Shown piece after piece: positions 17,132 to 25,348 of a stretch of 45,943 nt of DNA; within the stretch, counting starts at the first letter, position 1, and each line of letters starts with the position of its first letter. This DNA is from JALZAA01 sp035938395 (GTDB taxonomy: Bacteria; Actinomycetota; Acidimicrobiia; IMCC26256; JACDBD01): assembly GCA_035938395.1 (NCBI GenBank), contig DASZGY010000072.1, positions 1 to 45,943 on the forward strand, read 5' to 3'. Made by a program: the position numbers and the translations under genes. The notes under the pieces are model-generated. The model worked only from the letters and a program-made list of their open reading frames with translations. It had not been told where the DNA came from and did no database searches.

Positions 17132-17917
17132 TCAGGGATGCTGGCTGCTCACGGAGACGACCTCGCCGGTCATGTAGGCGGAGTAGTCGCTGGCGAGGAA
17201 CACAATCACGTTGGCGACTTCCCACGGCTCGGCCGAGCGTCCGAACGCCTCGCGGACGACGAGCTCGTCGATCGCCTCCGGCGACATGACCTTCGCCAGA
17301 TGCTCGTGGACGGCGAGGCTGGGCGCCACCGCGTTCACGCGCACGTTCGCAGGCGCGGCCTCGATCGCTGCGCACCGCGTGAGGGCCATCACTCCCGCCT
17401 TCGCCGCCGCGTAGTGAGCCTGGCCCTCCTGGGCGCGCCAGCCGAGCACGGACGCGTTGTTCACGACGACGCCGACGCGGCGCGGCAGCATGTGTTGCAG
17501 GGCGGCACGCGTGCATCGGAACGTTCCGTTCAACGTCACGTCGAGCACGCGCGACCACTGGTCGTCTGTCATGTCGACGAGGTGGGCGGTGCCGCCGAGG
17601 CCGGCGTTGTTGATGAGCACGTCGAGTCCGCCGGTCGCCTCGATCGCGACCTCGAACATCGAGTCCACCTGCCGCTGGTCGGTGACGTCACACACGGCCG
17701 TCGCCGGCCGGGCGCCCATGACCGGCTGGAGCCGCTCGGCCGACTCGGCCAGACGCCCTTCGTGCTGATCGCTCAGCACGACGACCGCGCCCTCCTCCGC
17801 ACAGCGCTTGGCGGTCGCGAACCCGATCCCGGTGCCGGCGGCCGCCGTGACGAGGACGCTCTTCCCCTCGAGGAGCGCGTGGCTGCTCGTTGACGGCGGC
17901 GGCGGCGGTGCAGTCAC
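17132..17917 (-). CDS. ipdF: IpdF-like SDR of the HIP pathway
   Basis: The 261-residue SDR has a distinctive TAAAGTGIGFATAKR cofactor loop, LINNAGLGG, NNASVLGWRAQEGQ with the catalytic Ser, YAAAKAGVMALTRC, and an end EVVSVSSQ, all as I recall for mycobacterial IpdF (Rv3559c). IpdF is linked to oxidation of the 5-hydroxy form of HIP or its CoA ester. It overlaps the end of the fadE30 gene by four bases, as ipdF and fadE30 are neighbours in mycobacteria. The first dozen residues are Pro/Ser-rich and may be an overlong start; the fold begins near LLEGKSVLVT. Confidence 0.92.
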   Translation of the reverse strand: MTAPPPPPSTSSHALLEGKSVLVTAAAGTGIGFATAKRCAEEGAVVVLSDQHEGRLAESAERLQPVMGARPATAVCDVTDQRQVDSMFEVAIEATGGLDVLINNAGLGGTAHLVDMTDDQWSRVLDVTLNGTFRCTRAALQHMLPRRVGVVVNNASVLGWRAQEGQAHYAAAKAGVMALTRCAAIEAAPANVRVNAVAPSLAVHEHLAKVMSPEAIDELVVREAFGRSAEPWEVANVIVFLASDYSAYMTGEVVSVSSQHP

Positions 17918-19101
17918 GCAGTCACTTTCGGCTCGGGCGGCAACCCGAGGGCGCGCTCGCCGATGATGTTGCGCTGGATCTCGTCCGAGCCGCCGTAGAT
18001 GGTGTCGGCCCGTGTGTACAGGAACAACCGCTGGGCCGCGCTCAGCTCGTACGGCGCCGACGGCACCACCTCGCCGTCGGGCCCGAGCACGTCCATCGCG
18101 AGCTCACCCAGCTGCTGGTGGAAGTTCGCCCAGTAGAGCTTGTGGATCGCGGTCTCGGGGGTGATGTCGCCGCGCGCCATCGACGTGAGGCTCCGCAGCG
18201 CGTTGTATCGCATGATCCGCAGCCCGATCCACGCGCCAGAAAGCCGTTGGCGGGTCACCGGATCGGTCGACCGCCCGGTCTTCTTGGCCGTCTCGGTGAT
18301 GTCGACGAGCTCGTTCTCGAACGAGAGCTGCTGGCCCAGCGTCGACGCGCCCCTCTCGAACGCCAGCGTGCCCATCGCGACCTTCCAGCCGCCGTTCACC
18401 TCGCCGAGCACGTCGTCGACCGCAGTGCGGGCGCCGTCGAAGAACACCTCGTTGAACTCGGACGTGCCGGTCAGCTGGACGATGGGACGGATCTCTATCC
18501 CCGGTTGGCGCATCGGGACGAGTAGGTACGAGATCCCGCGGTGGCGGGGCGCGCCGCGATCCGTGCGGCAGAGGACGAAACACCAATCGGCCCAGTGCGC
18601 CAGTGACGTCCAGATCTTCTGACCGGTGATCACCCACTCGTCGCCGTCGCGTTCGGCACGCGTCTGCACGTTGGCGAGGTCGGAGCCGGCGTCGGGCTCC
18701 GAGTACCCCTGGCACCACACGTCCTCGCCCGACGCGATCCTCGGGAGGAAGCGCCGCTTCTGCTCCTCGGTGCCGAAGTGCAGGATGGTCGGGCCGATCA
18801 GCCCCTCGCCGATGATGCCGATGCGACCCGGACCCCCGGCGCGCGCGTACTCCTCGTAGAAGATCACCTGTTGGAGCAATGACGCGTCACGGCCACCGTA
18901 TTCGCGCGGGAACGAGAGGCACGTCCAGCGGGCGGCGCCGAGGGCGCGCTCCCACGCCAGACGCTCCTCGAACAGCGCGTGCTCGTCGCCGGGGCCGCCC
19001 CGCCCGCGCACGACCGCGAACTCTCCGGTGAGGTGGTGGGTCAGCCACTCGCGCGCCTCGGCCCGGAACGCATCGTCCTCGGGCGAGTACCGGAAGTCCA
19101 T
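17914..19101 (-). CDS. fadE30: FadE30-like acyl-CoA dehydrogenase
   Basis: A 395-residue acyl-CoA dehydrogenase with GRGGPGDEHALFEERLAWE near the start, EYGGRDASLL, WCQGYSEPDAGSDLANV, GQKIWTSLAHWADWC and YGGSDEIQRNIIGERALG at the end. The SLAHWADWCFVL and STLGQQLSF segments are close to FadE30 (Rv3560c), which dehydrogenates the propionyl side chain of HIP-CoA at the start of C/D-ring catabolism. The ATG at 19101 (MDFRYS) is preferred to a TTG three codons earlier because an AGG lies upstream and the fold begins there. It is the first gene of a two-gene unit with ipdF. Confidence 0.93.
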   Translation of the reverse strand: MDFRYSPEDDAFRAEAREWLTHHLTGEFAVVRGRGGPGDEHALFEERLAWERALGAARWTCLSFPREYGGRDASLLQQVIFYEEYARAGGPGRIGIIGEGLIGPTILHFGTEEQKRRFLPRIASGEDVWCQGYSEPDAGSDLANVQTRAERDGDEWVITGQKIWTSLAHWADWCFVLCRTDRGAPRHRGISYLLVPMRQPGIEIRPIVQLTGTSEFNEVFFDGARTAVDDVLGEVNGGWKVAMGTLAFERGASTLGQQLSFENELVDITETAKKTGRSTDPVTRQRLSGAWIGLRIMRYNALRSLTSMARGDITPETAIHKLYWANFHQQLGELAMDVLGPDGEVVPSAPYELSAAQRLFLYTRADTIYGGSDEIQRNIIGERALGLPPEPKVTA

Positions 19102-19149
19102 GCGGAGCAACCTAGCGAGCTGTCGCCGCCGAGTTACGTGTCCAGCGGG

Positions 19150-21498
19150 TCAGTCGAGGGCGCCATCGGCTTCGAGGCGCTTCCGCTCGGCCGCCGACAC
19201 GCCGAGCAGCTCGCCGAGCACCCAATCGTTGTCCTGACCCAACGTCGGGCCCGGCCGGTCGTAGCCGTGCGGCGTGTCGCCCACCCGGGTGCCGGTGCGC
19301 TCGTACAGCCCGTCGCCCATGTACGGATGCGTGAGCGGCACGAAGTGCTCGCGGTACGCGATCTGCGGGTCGTCGTGGACGTCGCCGAAGTCGTACACCG
19401 GCACCGCCTCGATGCCCGCCGCCTGCAGGAGGTCCGCGACCTCCTCGCGCGTGCGCGTCGCGGTCCAGGCCTCGACGGCGGCCTCGACGTCGTCGACGCG
19501 CTCGAGCCGGGCTTCGAGGGTGGCGAGCGACGGGTCGTCGAAGCCGAGGAACCCGGACAGCCGCCCCCACTCGTCGTCGGTCCAGCACGCGATCGCGACC
19601 CAGCGGTCCTCGCCCGCGCACGCGAACGCGCCGTGCGGCACGGCCTGTGGCGAGCGGTTGCCCATGCGGCTGCCGATGGTCCCGTCGTGCTCGTAGTCGA
19701 GCAGCCAGGGGCTCAGCGAGTAGCTGCCCGCCTCGACCTGCGCGATGTCGAGGTACACGCCCCGCCCCGTCCGACGCCGGTAGAGAAGGCCGGCGGCGAG
19801 CGCGGAGGCGACGAACCGGGGCGCGAGCGAGTCGGTGATCGTGCCGTACGGTCCGAGCGGCTCCCGGTCCGGCCAACCCGTCAGCCAGTTGAAGCCGGAG
19901 AGTGCCGCGCCCTGTCCCCCGAAGCCGGGATAGTCGCGGTGGGGCCCGGTCTGTCCCTGGAGGCACGAGCTGACCATGACGAGCTCGGGTTTGATTGGAG
20001 CGAGCGTCTCGTAGTCGAGCCCGAAGCCGCGCATCGCCCGCGGCGCGAAGTTCTCGACGACGGCGTCGGCCCACTCGCCGACGATCCGCTTCGCGATGTC
20101 GACTCCCTCGGGATGTTTGAGGTCGAGCGTGACGCTCCGCTTCCCGACGTTGAGCCCGTCGAACATCGGCGCGCCCTCGAGGCCGTGCGGGTTGTCGGGA
20201 CCGAGCGCGTACACCCGCAGAAAGTCGGGTCGGCTGCGCGACTCGACGCGCAACACGGTCGCGCCGTGCTCCACGAAGTAGCGCGTAGCGATCGGTCCCG
20301 CCGCACCGGAACCGAACTCGACGATGTTCGTGCCTTCCCAAGCCGGCCGCTCCTCCCCGCCGCGTTGGGTCGCGAACCCGGCGCCTGACGCCGGTCTCCG
20401 ACGCAACGCAGCGGGGGACGTGGAGCCCACGTCGGGTGCCGGGCCGGACGGGCCCGCCGGCGCGGCTTCGCCGTCACGGCTCGAGACGATCACGAACGAG
20501 CGGGGGAACCGGGCCACGTCGCCGACCGGGCCGAAGAACTCACGCGCCGCCAGCTGGGCGCTGGCGTAGATCTCGCGGGGCGAGTTGCACGGGGCGAGCA
20601 TGAGATTCGTCTCGCACGCGATCTCGTACAGCTCTTGCATCGTGTGGCGGGCGAAGTACGCCGCGACCGGCTGCTCGATGGCCTTCAGCTCCTCATCGGG
20701 GGCGGTGTTCTGCGAGAACTCGGTCCAGTCGCGCTCGGTGAGCGCACCGGCGTCGATGCCGTCCTCCTCCGCGATGAGCCGGGTGAGCGTCGTAAGGCTC
20801 GGGACGCGTGCCTTGCCGCCCCGGAGCCCGAACGAGACCCAGCCGTCCTTACACGGCCAGATCTCGCGGGTGCGACCGATGTTGGCGCCGCGCCGCGCTC
20901 CACGGTGGCCCGTCTTCGGGAACGAGGCGACCCCGACCATGTTGGCGACGAACACGACCTCTTGCATCGAGATGTCGATGCGATGCGGGGAGCCCGACGC
21001 CAGCGCGGTGAGCACGGCGAAGGCAGTCTCGGCACCGACGTGCGCGTACCCCGACGGTTCCGTGCACCGTACGGGCGGCCGATCGGGATCGCCGGTGGCG
21101 TACATGTTGCCGCTGGACGCCATCACGCCGAGGTCGGATGCCCGCCGGCCGGCATGCGGACCGGTGGCGCCGAAGGGCGTGACGCGCGCCCAGACCGCGT
21201 GGGAAGCGCGGGCAGGGTCGAGGTCGAACGTCCCGGGGAAGCCGGGCGTCTCGATCACCGCATCGGCGGTGGCGAGCAGCTCGTCGAGGTGAGGGTCGTC
21301 GGGCCCGTCGACGACGACGCTCGCCTTGCCCGCGCCCCAGGCGAGGTAGCGGCGAGGGAGCGCGCGCAGCGGATGGCCTCCGACCGGCTCGACCAGGATC
21401 ACCTCGGCGCCGAGGTCGGCGAGGATGCGTCCCGCCATCGCGGCCGGCTCGCCGGCGAGGTCGATCACGCGGGTCCCGGCCAGGAGTGCTTCGGTCAT
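19150..21498 (-). CDS. double-length CaiB/BaiF (family III) CoA-transferase
   Basis: The 782-residue product is a head-to-tail fusion of two family III CoA-transferase domains, each normally about 400 residues. Domain 1 (about 1-380) has VIDLAGEPAAMAGRILADLGAEVILVEP and HRIDISMQE; domain 2 (about 400-782) repeats the pattern with IVEFGSGAAGPIATRYFVEHGATVLRVE, SVTLDLKHPEG and YLDIAQVEAGS. Domain 1 is the less canonical half: it has a much shorter middle. A low-complexity Pro/Ala linker joins the halves at about 365-395. Family members move CoA between acids, so this could activate or transfer a steroid acid. It is 48 bases downstream of the fadE30 start and divergent from the amidohydrolase, with a TGAC-N6-GTCA palindrome between. 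Confidence 0.9.
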   Translation of the reverse strand: MTEALLAGTRVIDLAGEPAAMAGRILADLGAEVILVEPVGGHPLRALPRRYLAWGAGKASVVVDGPDDPHLDELLATADAVIETPGFPGTFDLDPARASHAVWARVTPFGATGPHAGRRASDLGVMASSGNMYATGDPDRPPVRCTEPSGYAHVGAETAFAVLTALASGSPHRIDISMQEVVFVANMVGVASFPKTGHRGARRGANIGRTREIWPCKDGWVSFGLRGGKARVPSLTTLTRLIAEEDGIDAGALTERDWTEFSQNTAPDEELKAIEQPVAAYFARHTMQELYEIACETNLMLAPCNSPREIYASAQLAAREFFGPVGDVARFPRSFVIVSSRDGEAAPAGPSGPAPDVGSTSPAALRRRPASGAGFATQRGGEERPAWEGTNIVEFGSGAAGPIATRYFVEHGATVLRVESRSRPDFLRVYALGPDNPHGLEGAPMFDGLNVGKRSVTLDLKHPEGVDIAKRIVGEWADAVVENFAPRAMRGFGLDYETLAPIKPELVMVSSCLQGQTGPHRDYPGFGGQGAALSGFNWLTGWPDREPLGPYGTITDSLAPRFVASALAAGLLYRRRTGRGVYLDIAQVEAGSYSLSPWLLDYEHDGTIGSRMGNRSPQAVPHGAFACAGEDRWVAIACWTDDEWGRLSGFLGFDDPSLATLEARLERVDDVEAAVEAWTATRTREEVADLLQAAGIEAVPVYDFGDVHDDPQIAYREHFVPLTHPYMGDGLYERTGTRVGDTPHGYDRPGPTLGQDNDWVLGELLGVSAAERKRLEADGALD

Positions 21499-21536
21499 CG
21501 TCACGCCACCTCGAAGGGCTCCGCCCGGGCGTCCAC

Positions 21537-21552
21537 CTGACGCGCGTGTCAG
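21537..21552. promoter_or_regulatory. palindrome CTGAC-N6-GTCAG, putative operator
   Basis: CTGACGCGCGTGTCAG has perfect 5-base arms. It lies between the CoA-transferase (minus) and amidohydrolase (plus). Candidate -10 boxes overlap each other right beside it: TACTGT at 21555-21560 on plus and TAGTCT (21556-21551) on minus. A bound protein would block both promoters. Confidence 0.58.
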
Positions 21553-21606
21553 ACTACTGTGACCGCGATCGTCCCGAGCCCAGTCCCGCACGGGAGGAAC
21601 CCCGGC

Positions 21607-22773
21607 ATGACCAAGTATCGAATCGTCGACGCCGACTGCCACATCCTCGAGCCGCCCGACATCTGGCAGAACTGGCTGCCCGAGAAGTTCCAGGAGAAGG
21701 CGCCCAGGCTCGTCAAGGACGCCGAGGGCGGCGACGCGTGGCTCACCGCGGTCGGCGGCGACCCCGACCCGATCGGGCTCGTCTCCACGCCGGGGATGCC
21801 GTTCGACCAGTTCCGGTGGCTGGGAGTCACGTACGACGAGGCGCGCAAGGGTTGCTACAACGGCGCGGCGCGCGTCGAGGACATGGACATCGACGGCGTC
21901 GACGCCGAGGTGCTGTTCCCTCCGCAGCGCACGATGAGCCACTTCCTCGGCGACGAGGATCCCGATTTCGTGCTCGCCGGCGTCGAGGCGTACAACAACT
22001 TCCTGTTCGAGGAGTTCTGCGCACCCGATCCGGCGCGCCTCATCGGCATGGCGCAGGTCCCCTCGCTCGGCATCGACTCGGCGATCGACGGGCTCCGCAA
22101 GGCGAAGGCACGCGGCGCCAACGGCGTGGTCATCTCGAACTGGCCGTCAGGGGGCGAGAGCGTCTCGACCGCCGACGACCCGTTCTGGGCCGCCGCCGTC
22201 GACGAAGGCATGCCCGTGACGGTGCACATCAACATCGTCAGCCGTGACCAGCGCATGCGCCAGCGCCAGGCGGCGGCGAAGGCCGGCAACAAGATGTACG
22301 GCGGCAAGGGTGAGGCGACGAAGGCCAAGGCCGTCGGCAGCCTGAGCCACGTGTTCTCGATGTCGGCCGGCAACATCTCGCAGATGATCTTCACCGGTGT
22401 GTTCGACCGGTTCCCGGAACTGCAAGTGGCGTGGATCGAGATCGGCGTGGGGTGGCTCCCGCACTTCATCGAGATGCTCGACGACAAGTACTGGCGCAAC
22501 CGCTCGTGGGGAGACCTCCCGATCAGCGAGCCACCGTCGTTCTACTGGCGTCGGAACAACAGCGCGACGTTCATCACCGACCGGTCCGGCATCGAGCTGC
22601 GTGAGCGCGTCGGGGTCGACACGATCATGTGGTCGAGCGACTACCCGCACCACGGCAACGACTGGCCGTACTCACGCAAGGTGATCGAAGACACGATGGG
22701 CAACATCCCCGCCGACGAGCGCGATCGCATGATCGGCGGGAACGCCGTCCGCATCTTCAACCTCGACGCCTGA
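21607..22773 (+). CDS. amidohydrolase-2 family (ACMSD-like) metal-dependent hydrolase/decarboxylase
   Basis: The 388-residue product has the amidohydrolase-2 fold: metal-binding start VDADCHILEP (a DxxH variant of DxH), a middle VTVHINIV histidine, and IMWSSDYPHHG carrying the late metal Asp. Members include aminocarboxymuconate-semialdehyde decarboxylase and other hydrolases or decarboxylases. Actinobacterial members of this length are frequent in lipid and steroid gene neighbourhoods without a known substrate. The ATG at 21607 is chosen over an earlier in-frame ATG at 21559 because GGGAGGA stands at the right distance. It probably shares regulation with the divergent CoA-transferase. Confidence 0.9.
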   Translation: MTKYRIVDADCHILEPPDIWQNWLPEKFQEKAPRLVKDAEGGDAWLTAVGGDPDPIGLVSTPGMPFDQFRWLGVTYDEARKGCYNGAARVEDMDIDGVDAEVLFPPQRTMSHFLGDEDPDFVLAGVEAYNNFLFEEFCAPDPARLIGMAQVPSLGIDSAIDGLRKAKARGANGVVISNWPSGGESVSTADDPFWAAAVDEGMPVTVHINIVSRDQRMRQRQAAAKAGNKMYGGKGEATKAKAVGSLSHVFSMSAGNISQMIFTGVFDRFPELQVAWIEIGVGWLPHFIEMLDDKYWRNRSWGDLPISEPPSFYWRRNNSATFITDRSGIELRERVGVDTIMWSSDYPHHGNDWPYSRKVIEDTMGNIPADERDRMIGGNAVRIFNLDA

Positions 22774-22792
22774 CCACAACGCGTCGATCGGG

Positions 22793-22812
22793 CGCTACCG
22801 CGCTGAGTAGCG
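22793..22812 (+). terminator. weak hairpin after the amidohydrolase gene
   Basis: CGCTAC and GTAGCG form a 6-base stem with an 8-base loop, 20 bases past the stop codon. No T-run follows, so termination is uncertain. Confidence 0.3.
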
Positions 22813-22857
22813 ACGCGGTCACAGAGCGCGTCAATTTTCCCGAGCGCCCGAAAGGTA

Positions 22858-22887
22858 TTGCCGCGCCCGGTTTGGGCGTTCTAGGGT
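22858..22887 (+). promoter_or_regulatory. candidate promoter for the secreted-protein gene
   Basis: TTGCCG at 22858-22863 and TAGGGT at 22882-22887 are separated by 18 bases, giving a start point about 55 bases before the ATG. An AGAAGGGCGAGG purine stretch serves as ribosome site before 22947. Confidence 0.35.
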
Positions 22888-22946
22888 GCGCCGGTCTCGG
22901 CTCTCGGGGCGCAGTGCCACGAGATCAGAAGGGCGAGGTAATCGAA

Positions 22947-23513
22947 ATGGACAACCGGAAGGACACCCGCGCGCCGCGCTGGATGCTCGGTCGATTGGCG
23001 ATTGCGGGGCTCTTGGGCGCCGCCCTCGCGACGTTCGGCTTGGTCGGAACAGCCGCGGCCGACACGATCACTTTCACCGGCCAGGGGACGAACAACGGCA
23101 CGTGTGGTGAGTTCGAGGGCCAGCCTCCGCCACCCGGTGGCACCCAGACGTGGCAGTTCAACCTGACCGGAACCGCCGGCCCCGCCACCATGTCCGCGAC
23201 TTTCTCGGACGGCACCTCGGTGACCAACGTGCCTGACGACAGCCCGCACCCGGGCAACGTCTCGAAGTGGTTCATCGTGACGAACGCGGGTGCCAGTGTG
23301 GTGTCGGCGTCCGCGACACGGCCCGAGTCCGGTGGAAACCCGCAGTTCGTCGTGTCCCACTGCACAGCCGGGGGAGTACTGCCGCCTCCGCCGCCTCCGG
23401 GGCCTCCGGGGCCTCCCGGGTCGAACGGTGGCGGTCCCGAAGTCGGTGGTGTGACCGCCACGGGGCCGAATGCTGCGGCGGCCGTCACGGCAGAGCCGCT
23501 GTTCACCGGCTGA
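22947..23513 (+). CDS. small secreted protein of unknown function, Pro/Gly-rich tail
   Basis: I do not recognise a family. The 188-residue product has a Sec-type signal peptide: basic N-terminus (RKDTRAPR), hydrophobic core LAIAGLLGAALATFGLVG, and a likely cleavage after TAAA at about residue 38. The mature part is beta-rich with two Cys (NGTCGEF and SHCTAGG) that may pair. A stretch of PPPPPPGPPGPPG follows, then an Ala/Thr tail. The length and layout suggest a small exported or wall-associated domain. It stands alone, 173 bases after the amidohydrolase, with its own possible promoter. The next gene is convergent. Confidence 0.8.
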   Translation: MDNRKDTRAPRWMLGRLAIAGLLGAALATFGLVGTAAADTITFTGQGTNNGTCGEFEGQPPPPGGTQTWQFNLTGTAGPATMSATFSDGTSVTNVPDDSPHPGNVSKWFIVTNAGASVVSASATRPESGGNPQFVVSHCTAGGVLPPPPPPGPPGPPGSNGGGPEVGGVTATGPNAAAAVTAEPLFTG

Positions 23514-23618
23514 GTCTCAGCTGGCGTCCCGGGAACGACGGGCCGCATTCAGGCGAATTCAGAGCGGAGGCACGTTGGTGCCGGCGTGGTCCCAGAGAAC
23601 TTCGCGCCCTCACGACAC

Positions 23619-23716
23619 GAGAGATACCGTCGAAAGTTGGACCCCGGGTTTGGGGATCGTCCTACCTTCTGGGGCAGAGACCCGGCCCGGGGTCCAACTC
23701 GTACGCCGAACGGCGC
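23619..23716. repeat. structured element, copy 1 of 2
   Basis: It begins GAGAGATACCG and ends CGGCGC. Inside, GTTGGACCCCGGG (23636-23648) pairs with CCCGGGGTCCAAC (23686-23698) as a perfect 13-base inverted repeat. Within it an inner hairpin TTCTG-GGG-CAGAG is followed by ACCC that can pair with the GGGT at the top of the stem. A small GCCG-AA-CGGC hairpin follows. The orientation of any transcript is unknown. Confidence 0.6.
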
Positions 23717-23796
23717 ACCCCGATACAACGCCGAGGACGTTTGGCGCGTTACAGCACCTCTTGTGCGGCCGGGCGGGCAATCATTTGCGACTTTGT

Positions 23797-23893
23797 GAGA
23801 GATATCGCGTGATTTTGCGAGCCCGGGTGCGGGGCTCTGTCTCCCTTCCGGGACGGAAACCCCTGCCCGGGGCCCGTGCGCACCGTGCGGCGC
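23797..23893. repeat. structured element, copy 2 of 2
   Basis: It starts GAGAGATATCG and ends CGGCGC, 97 bases, with the same blocks in the same order as copy 1 (CCGGGT, GGGG, CTTC, ACCC, CCCGGGG). Its inner hairpin is TTCCG-GGA-CGGAA: compared with copy 1 a T-A pair has become C-G and a T-G pair T-A, so pairing is preserved despite base changes. The outer stem is weaker than in copy 1. Confidence 0.58.
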
Positions 23894-23926
23894 GTGGGCA
23901 CTCGAGCGCCGGCGAAGCTCGAAGCG

Positions 23927-24766
23927 TTACGGGGATGGCGTCGCCGGAGGGAGCGAAGCGTCAAGAGGAACGTCTGTACTCGCGGCCCCGTTCGCCTTCG
24001 CCTTGCCCTTCGCGTTGCCGTTGCCGTTCGCGCCGCCGGACGCGTTGCCGTTGCCGTTCGCTCTGCCGTACGCATTCCCGTTGCCGTTCGCGCTCCCGCC
24101 CGTCTTGGCGTTGCCGTACGCATTCCCGTTCCCGTTTCCGGCTGGAGTGCCCCGGGGCGAAGACGCCTCCCCCTCAGCCGGCGCGGTTCGCGGGCGTTCC
24201 TGGCCGGACCCGACCGGCGCAGTGAAGGTCGCGTCGTGAGGCGCGGGCGGCGGAGCACTCGGGCTGACCGCGGTCGGATTTGATTGCACGGAGCTGGCCA
24301 TCGTCGGGTTCAGGTGGGCAGTGGTCGTCGCCGCCCCACGATGGGCAGGCTCCTTGTCTCCCGTCGGAACCGAGATGCCGACCTCGCCAAGCACGACCGA
24401 GGCCACGCGTTGCGCCGGACCAGGCAGCGCACCGGCTGCCGCGAGGCCACCGGTCAGGGCCAGACCGGACGCAACCAAGGACGCCACCGCGACGCGGGTG
24501 CGTGAGGCGAACCTTCGCGAACGCGACACCGAGCGCTCGGTTCGCGCCTCCGTGACCGTGGCGGCGATCCGCTCGGCAACGGCCGGGCCGCCGCGGAGCT
24601 CCCAACTCTCCGGCGGTTCGCCCAGCACGAGCAGCACGGCTGCGACATCTCGATACTCCGGGGGCGCGTCGTCAACATCCACAGCGCCGGTCCCGAGTCG
24701 CTCGGCCGTGCCGGCGTCGAGCGCGAACCGATCCATGCCGGCCGGGTAACCGTTGCCGTCGGTCAT
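23927..24766 (-). CDS. putative anti-sigma factor with Asn-Gly repeat C-terminus
   Basis: The 279-residue product follows an ECF sigma gene with ATGA overlap, the usual position of an anti-sigma factor. Residues 1-75 contain a DAPPEYRDVAAVLLVLGEPP helix pair like those of actinobacterial sigma-binding proteins. A basic stretch precedes a hydrophobic segment at about 92-115 (VASLVASGLALTGGLAAAGAL), probably a membrane helix. The outer part is Pro/Thr/Ala-rich and ends in an unusual run of NGNGNA/GNAY/ANGNGNA units (about 205-262). No zinc HxxxCxxC motif is present. The function as anti-sigma is inferred from position and topology. Confidence 0.8.
   Translation of the reverse strand: MTDGNGYPAGMDRFALDAGTAERLGTGAVDVDDAPPEYRDVAAVLLVLGEPPESWELRGGPAVAERIAATVTEARTERSVSRSRRFASRTRVAVASLVASGLALTGGLAAAGALPGPAQRVASVVLGEVGISVPTGDKEPAHRGAATTTAHLNPTMASSVQSNPTAVSPSAPPPAPHDATFTAPVGSGQERPRTAPAEGEASSPRGTPAGNGNGNAYGNAKTGGSANGNGNAYGRANGNGNASGGANGNGNAKGKAKANGAASTDVPLDASLPPATPSP
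23989..24140 (-). repeat. intragenic short repeats encoding Asn-Gly-Asn-Ala units
   Basis: On the plus strand the blocks TTGCCGTTGCCGTTCGC and GCATTCCCGTTGCCGTTCGC recur with interruptions. They encode about four ANGNGNA-type blocks in the anti-sigma-like protein. Repeat number could vary by slippage. Confidence 0.7.
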
Positions 24767-25347
24767 CGCGTTACACCCCGCCGTTCAGGCGCCTGTTCGG
24801 CGATCCGCTCGGCCAGCCGCTCGGCCAGCCGCCGCAGCCCACGGTGCTGGAGCACGCGCACGTTCCCTGTGCGCTTGCCCACGATCGCAGCAACCTCGTC
24901 GACATCGAGGCCCCCCAATACCCGGAGCAGGATCACTTCGGCCTGGGCCGTGGGCAAGCACGACCGAACGAGCGCGACGGCGGCATCGGCGCGCAACACG
25001 TCGAGGGCGAGGCCGGCCGGATCATCCGCGGCTGGACGCTCGCCCAAGACCTCCGGTGACACGGCAACGCTCGGTCGGCGCGCCTCACGGCGTCGCCAGT
25101 CGATGAGACGGTTCCGCGCGATCGTAAACATCCACGCGCGGAACTGGCGTTCATCACCGTGGAAGGTTCCGAGGTCTCGAGCGGCTGCGAGCCAAGTGTC
25201 GGCCTCGACGTCTTCTGCTGCCGACGCATCGAGGCCGCGCAGGAACCGCAGCAGTCGCGGATGTAACTCGTTCCAGAGGACGGCGACCGCCCACTGGGCT
25301 CCGTCTTGCGCGGCCGCGAGTACCTCGTCGAATTCGTCGGTGGTCAC
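24763..25347 (-). CDS. ECF-type RNA polymerase sigma factor
   Basis: A 194-residue sigma-70 family protein of extracytoplasmic type. Region 2 shows EDVEADTWLAAARDLGTF and FRAWMFTIARNRLIDWRRR; region 4 shows LPTAQAEVILLRVLGGLDVDEVAAIVGKRTGNVRVLQHRGLRRL, a clear helix-turn-helix. The start is GTG at 25347. It overlaps the anti-sigma-like gene by four bases. No region 3 or C-terminal extension is present. The promoters it serves cannot be named; the secreted-protein gene nearby is a possible target but unproven. Confidence 0.93.
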   Translation of the reverse strand: MTTDEFDEVLAAAQDGAQWAVAVLWNELHPRLLRFLRGLDASAAEDVEADTWLAAARDLGTFHGDERQFRAWMFTIARNRLIDWRRREARRPSVAVSPEVLGERPAADDPAGLALDVLRADAAVALVRSCLPTAQAEVILLRVLGGLDVDEVAAIVGKRTGNVRVLQHRGLRRLAERLAERIAEQAPERRGVTR

Positions 25348-25348
25348 G

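Larger units (their letters stand above)
23514..23926. other. 413-base gene-free stretch between convergent genes
   Basis: No credible coding sequence is visible. The stretch is less GC-rich in places (near 23740-23815) and contains two diverged copies of a roughly 97-base structured element at 23619 and 23797, described separately. It lies downstream of both the secreted-protein gene (plus) and the anti-sigma-like gene (minus). Confidence 0.7.

Noticed and set aside
23636..23698. GTTGGAC...GTCCAAC resembled integron attC core sites (GTTRRRY and RYYYAAC)
   Set aside because: In attC the order is RYYYAAC at the 5' end and GTTRRRY at the 3' end. Here the order is reversed on both strands, and no integrase or cassette array is present.
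23619..23893. Tandem riboswitch (glycine, c-di-GMP or c-di-AMP type)
   Set aside because: The conserved core sequences of those aptamers are not found, and the elements lie after convergent genes rather than before a start codon.
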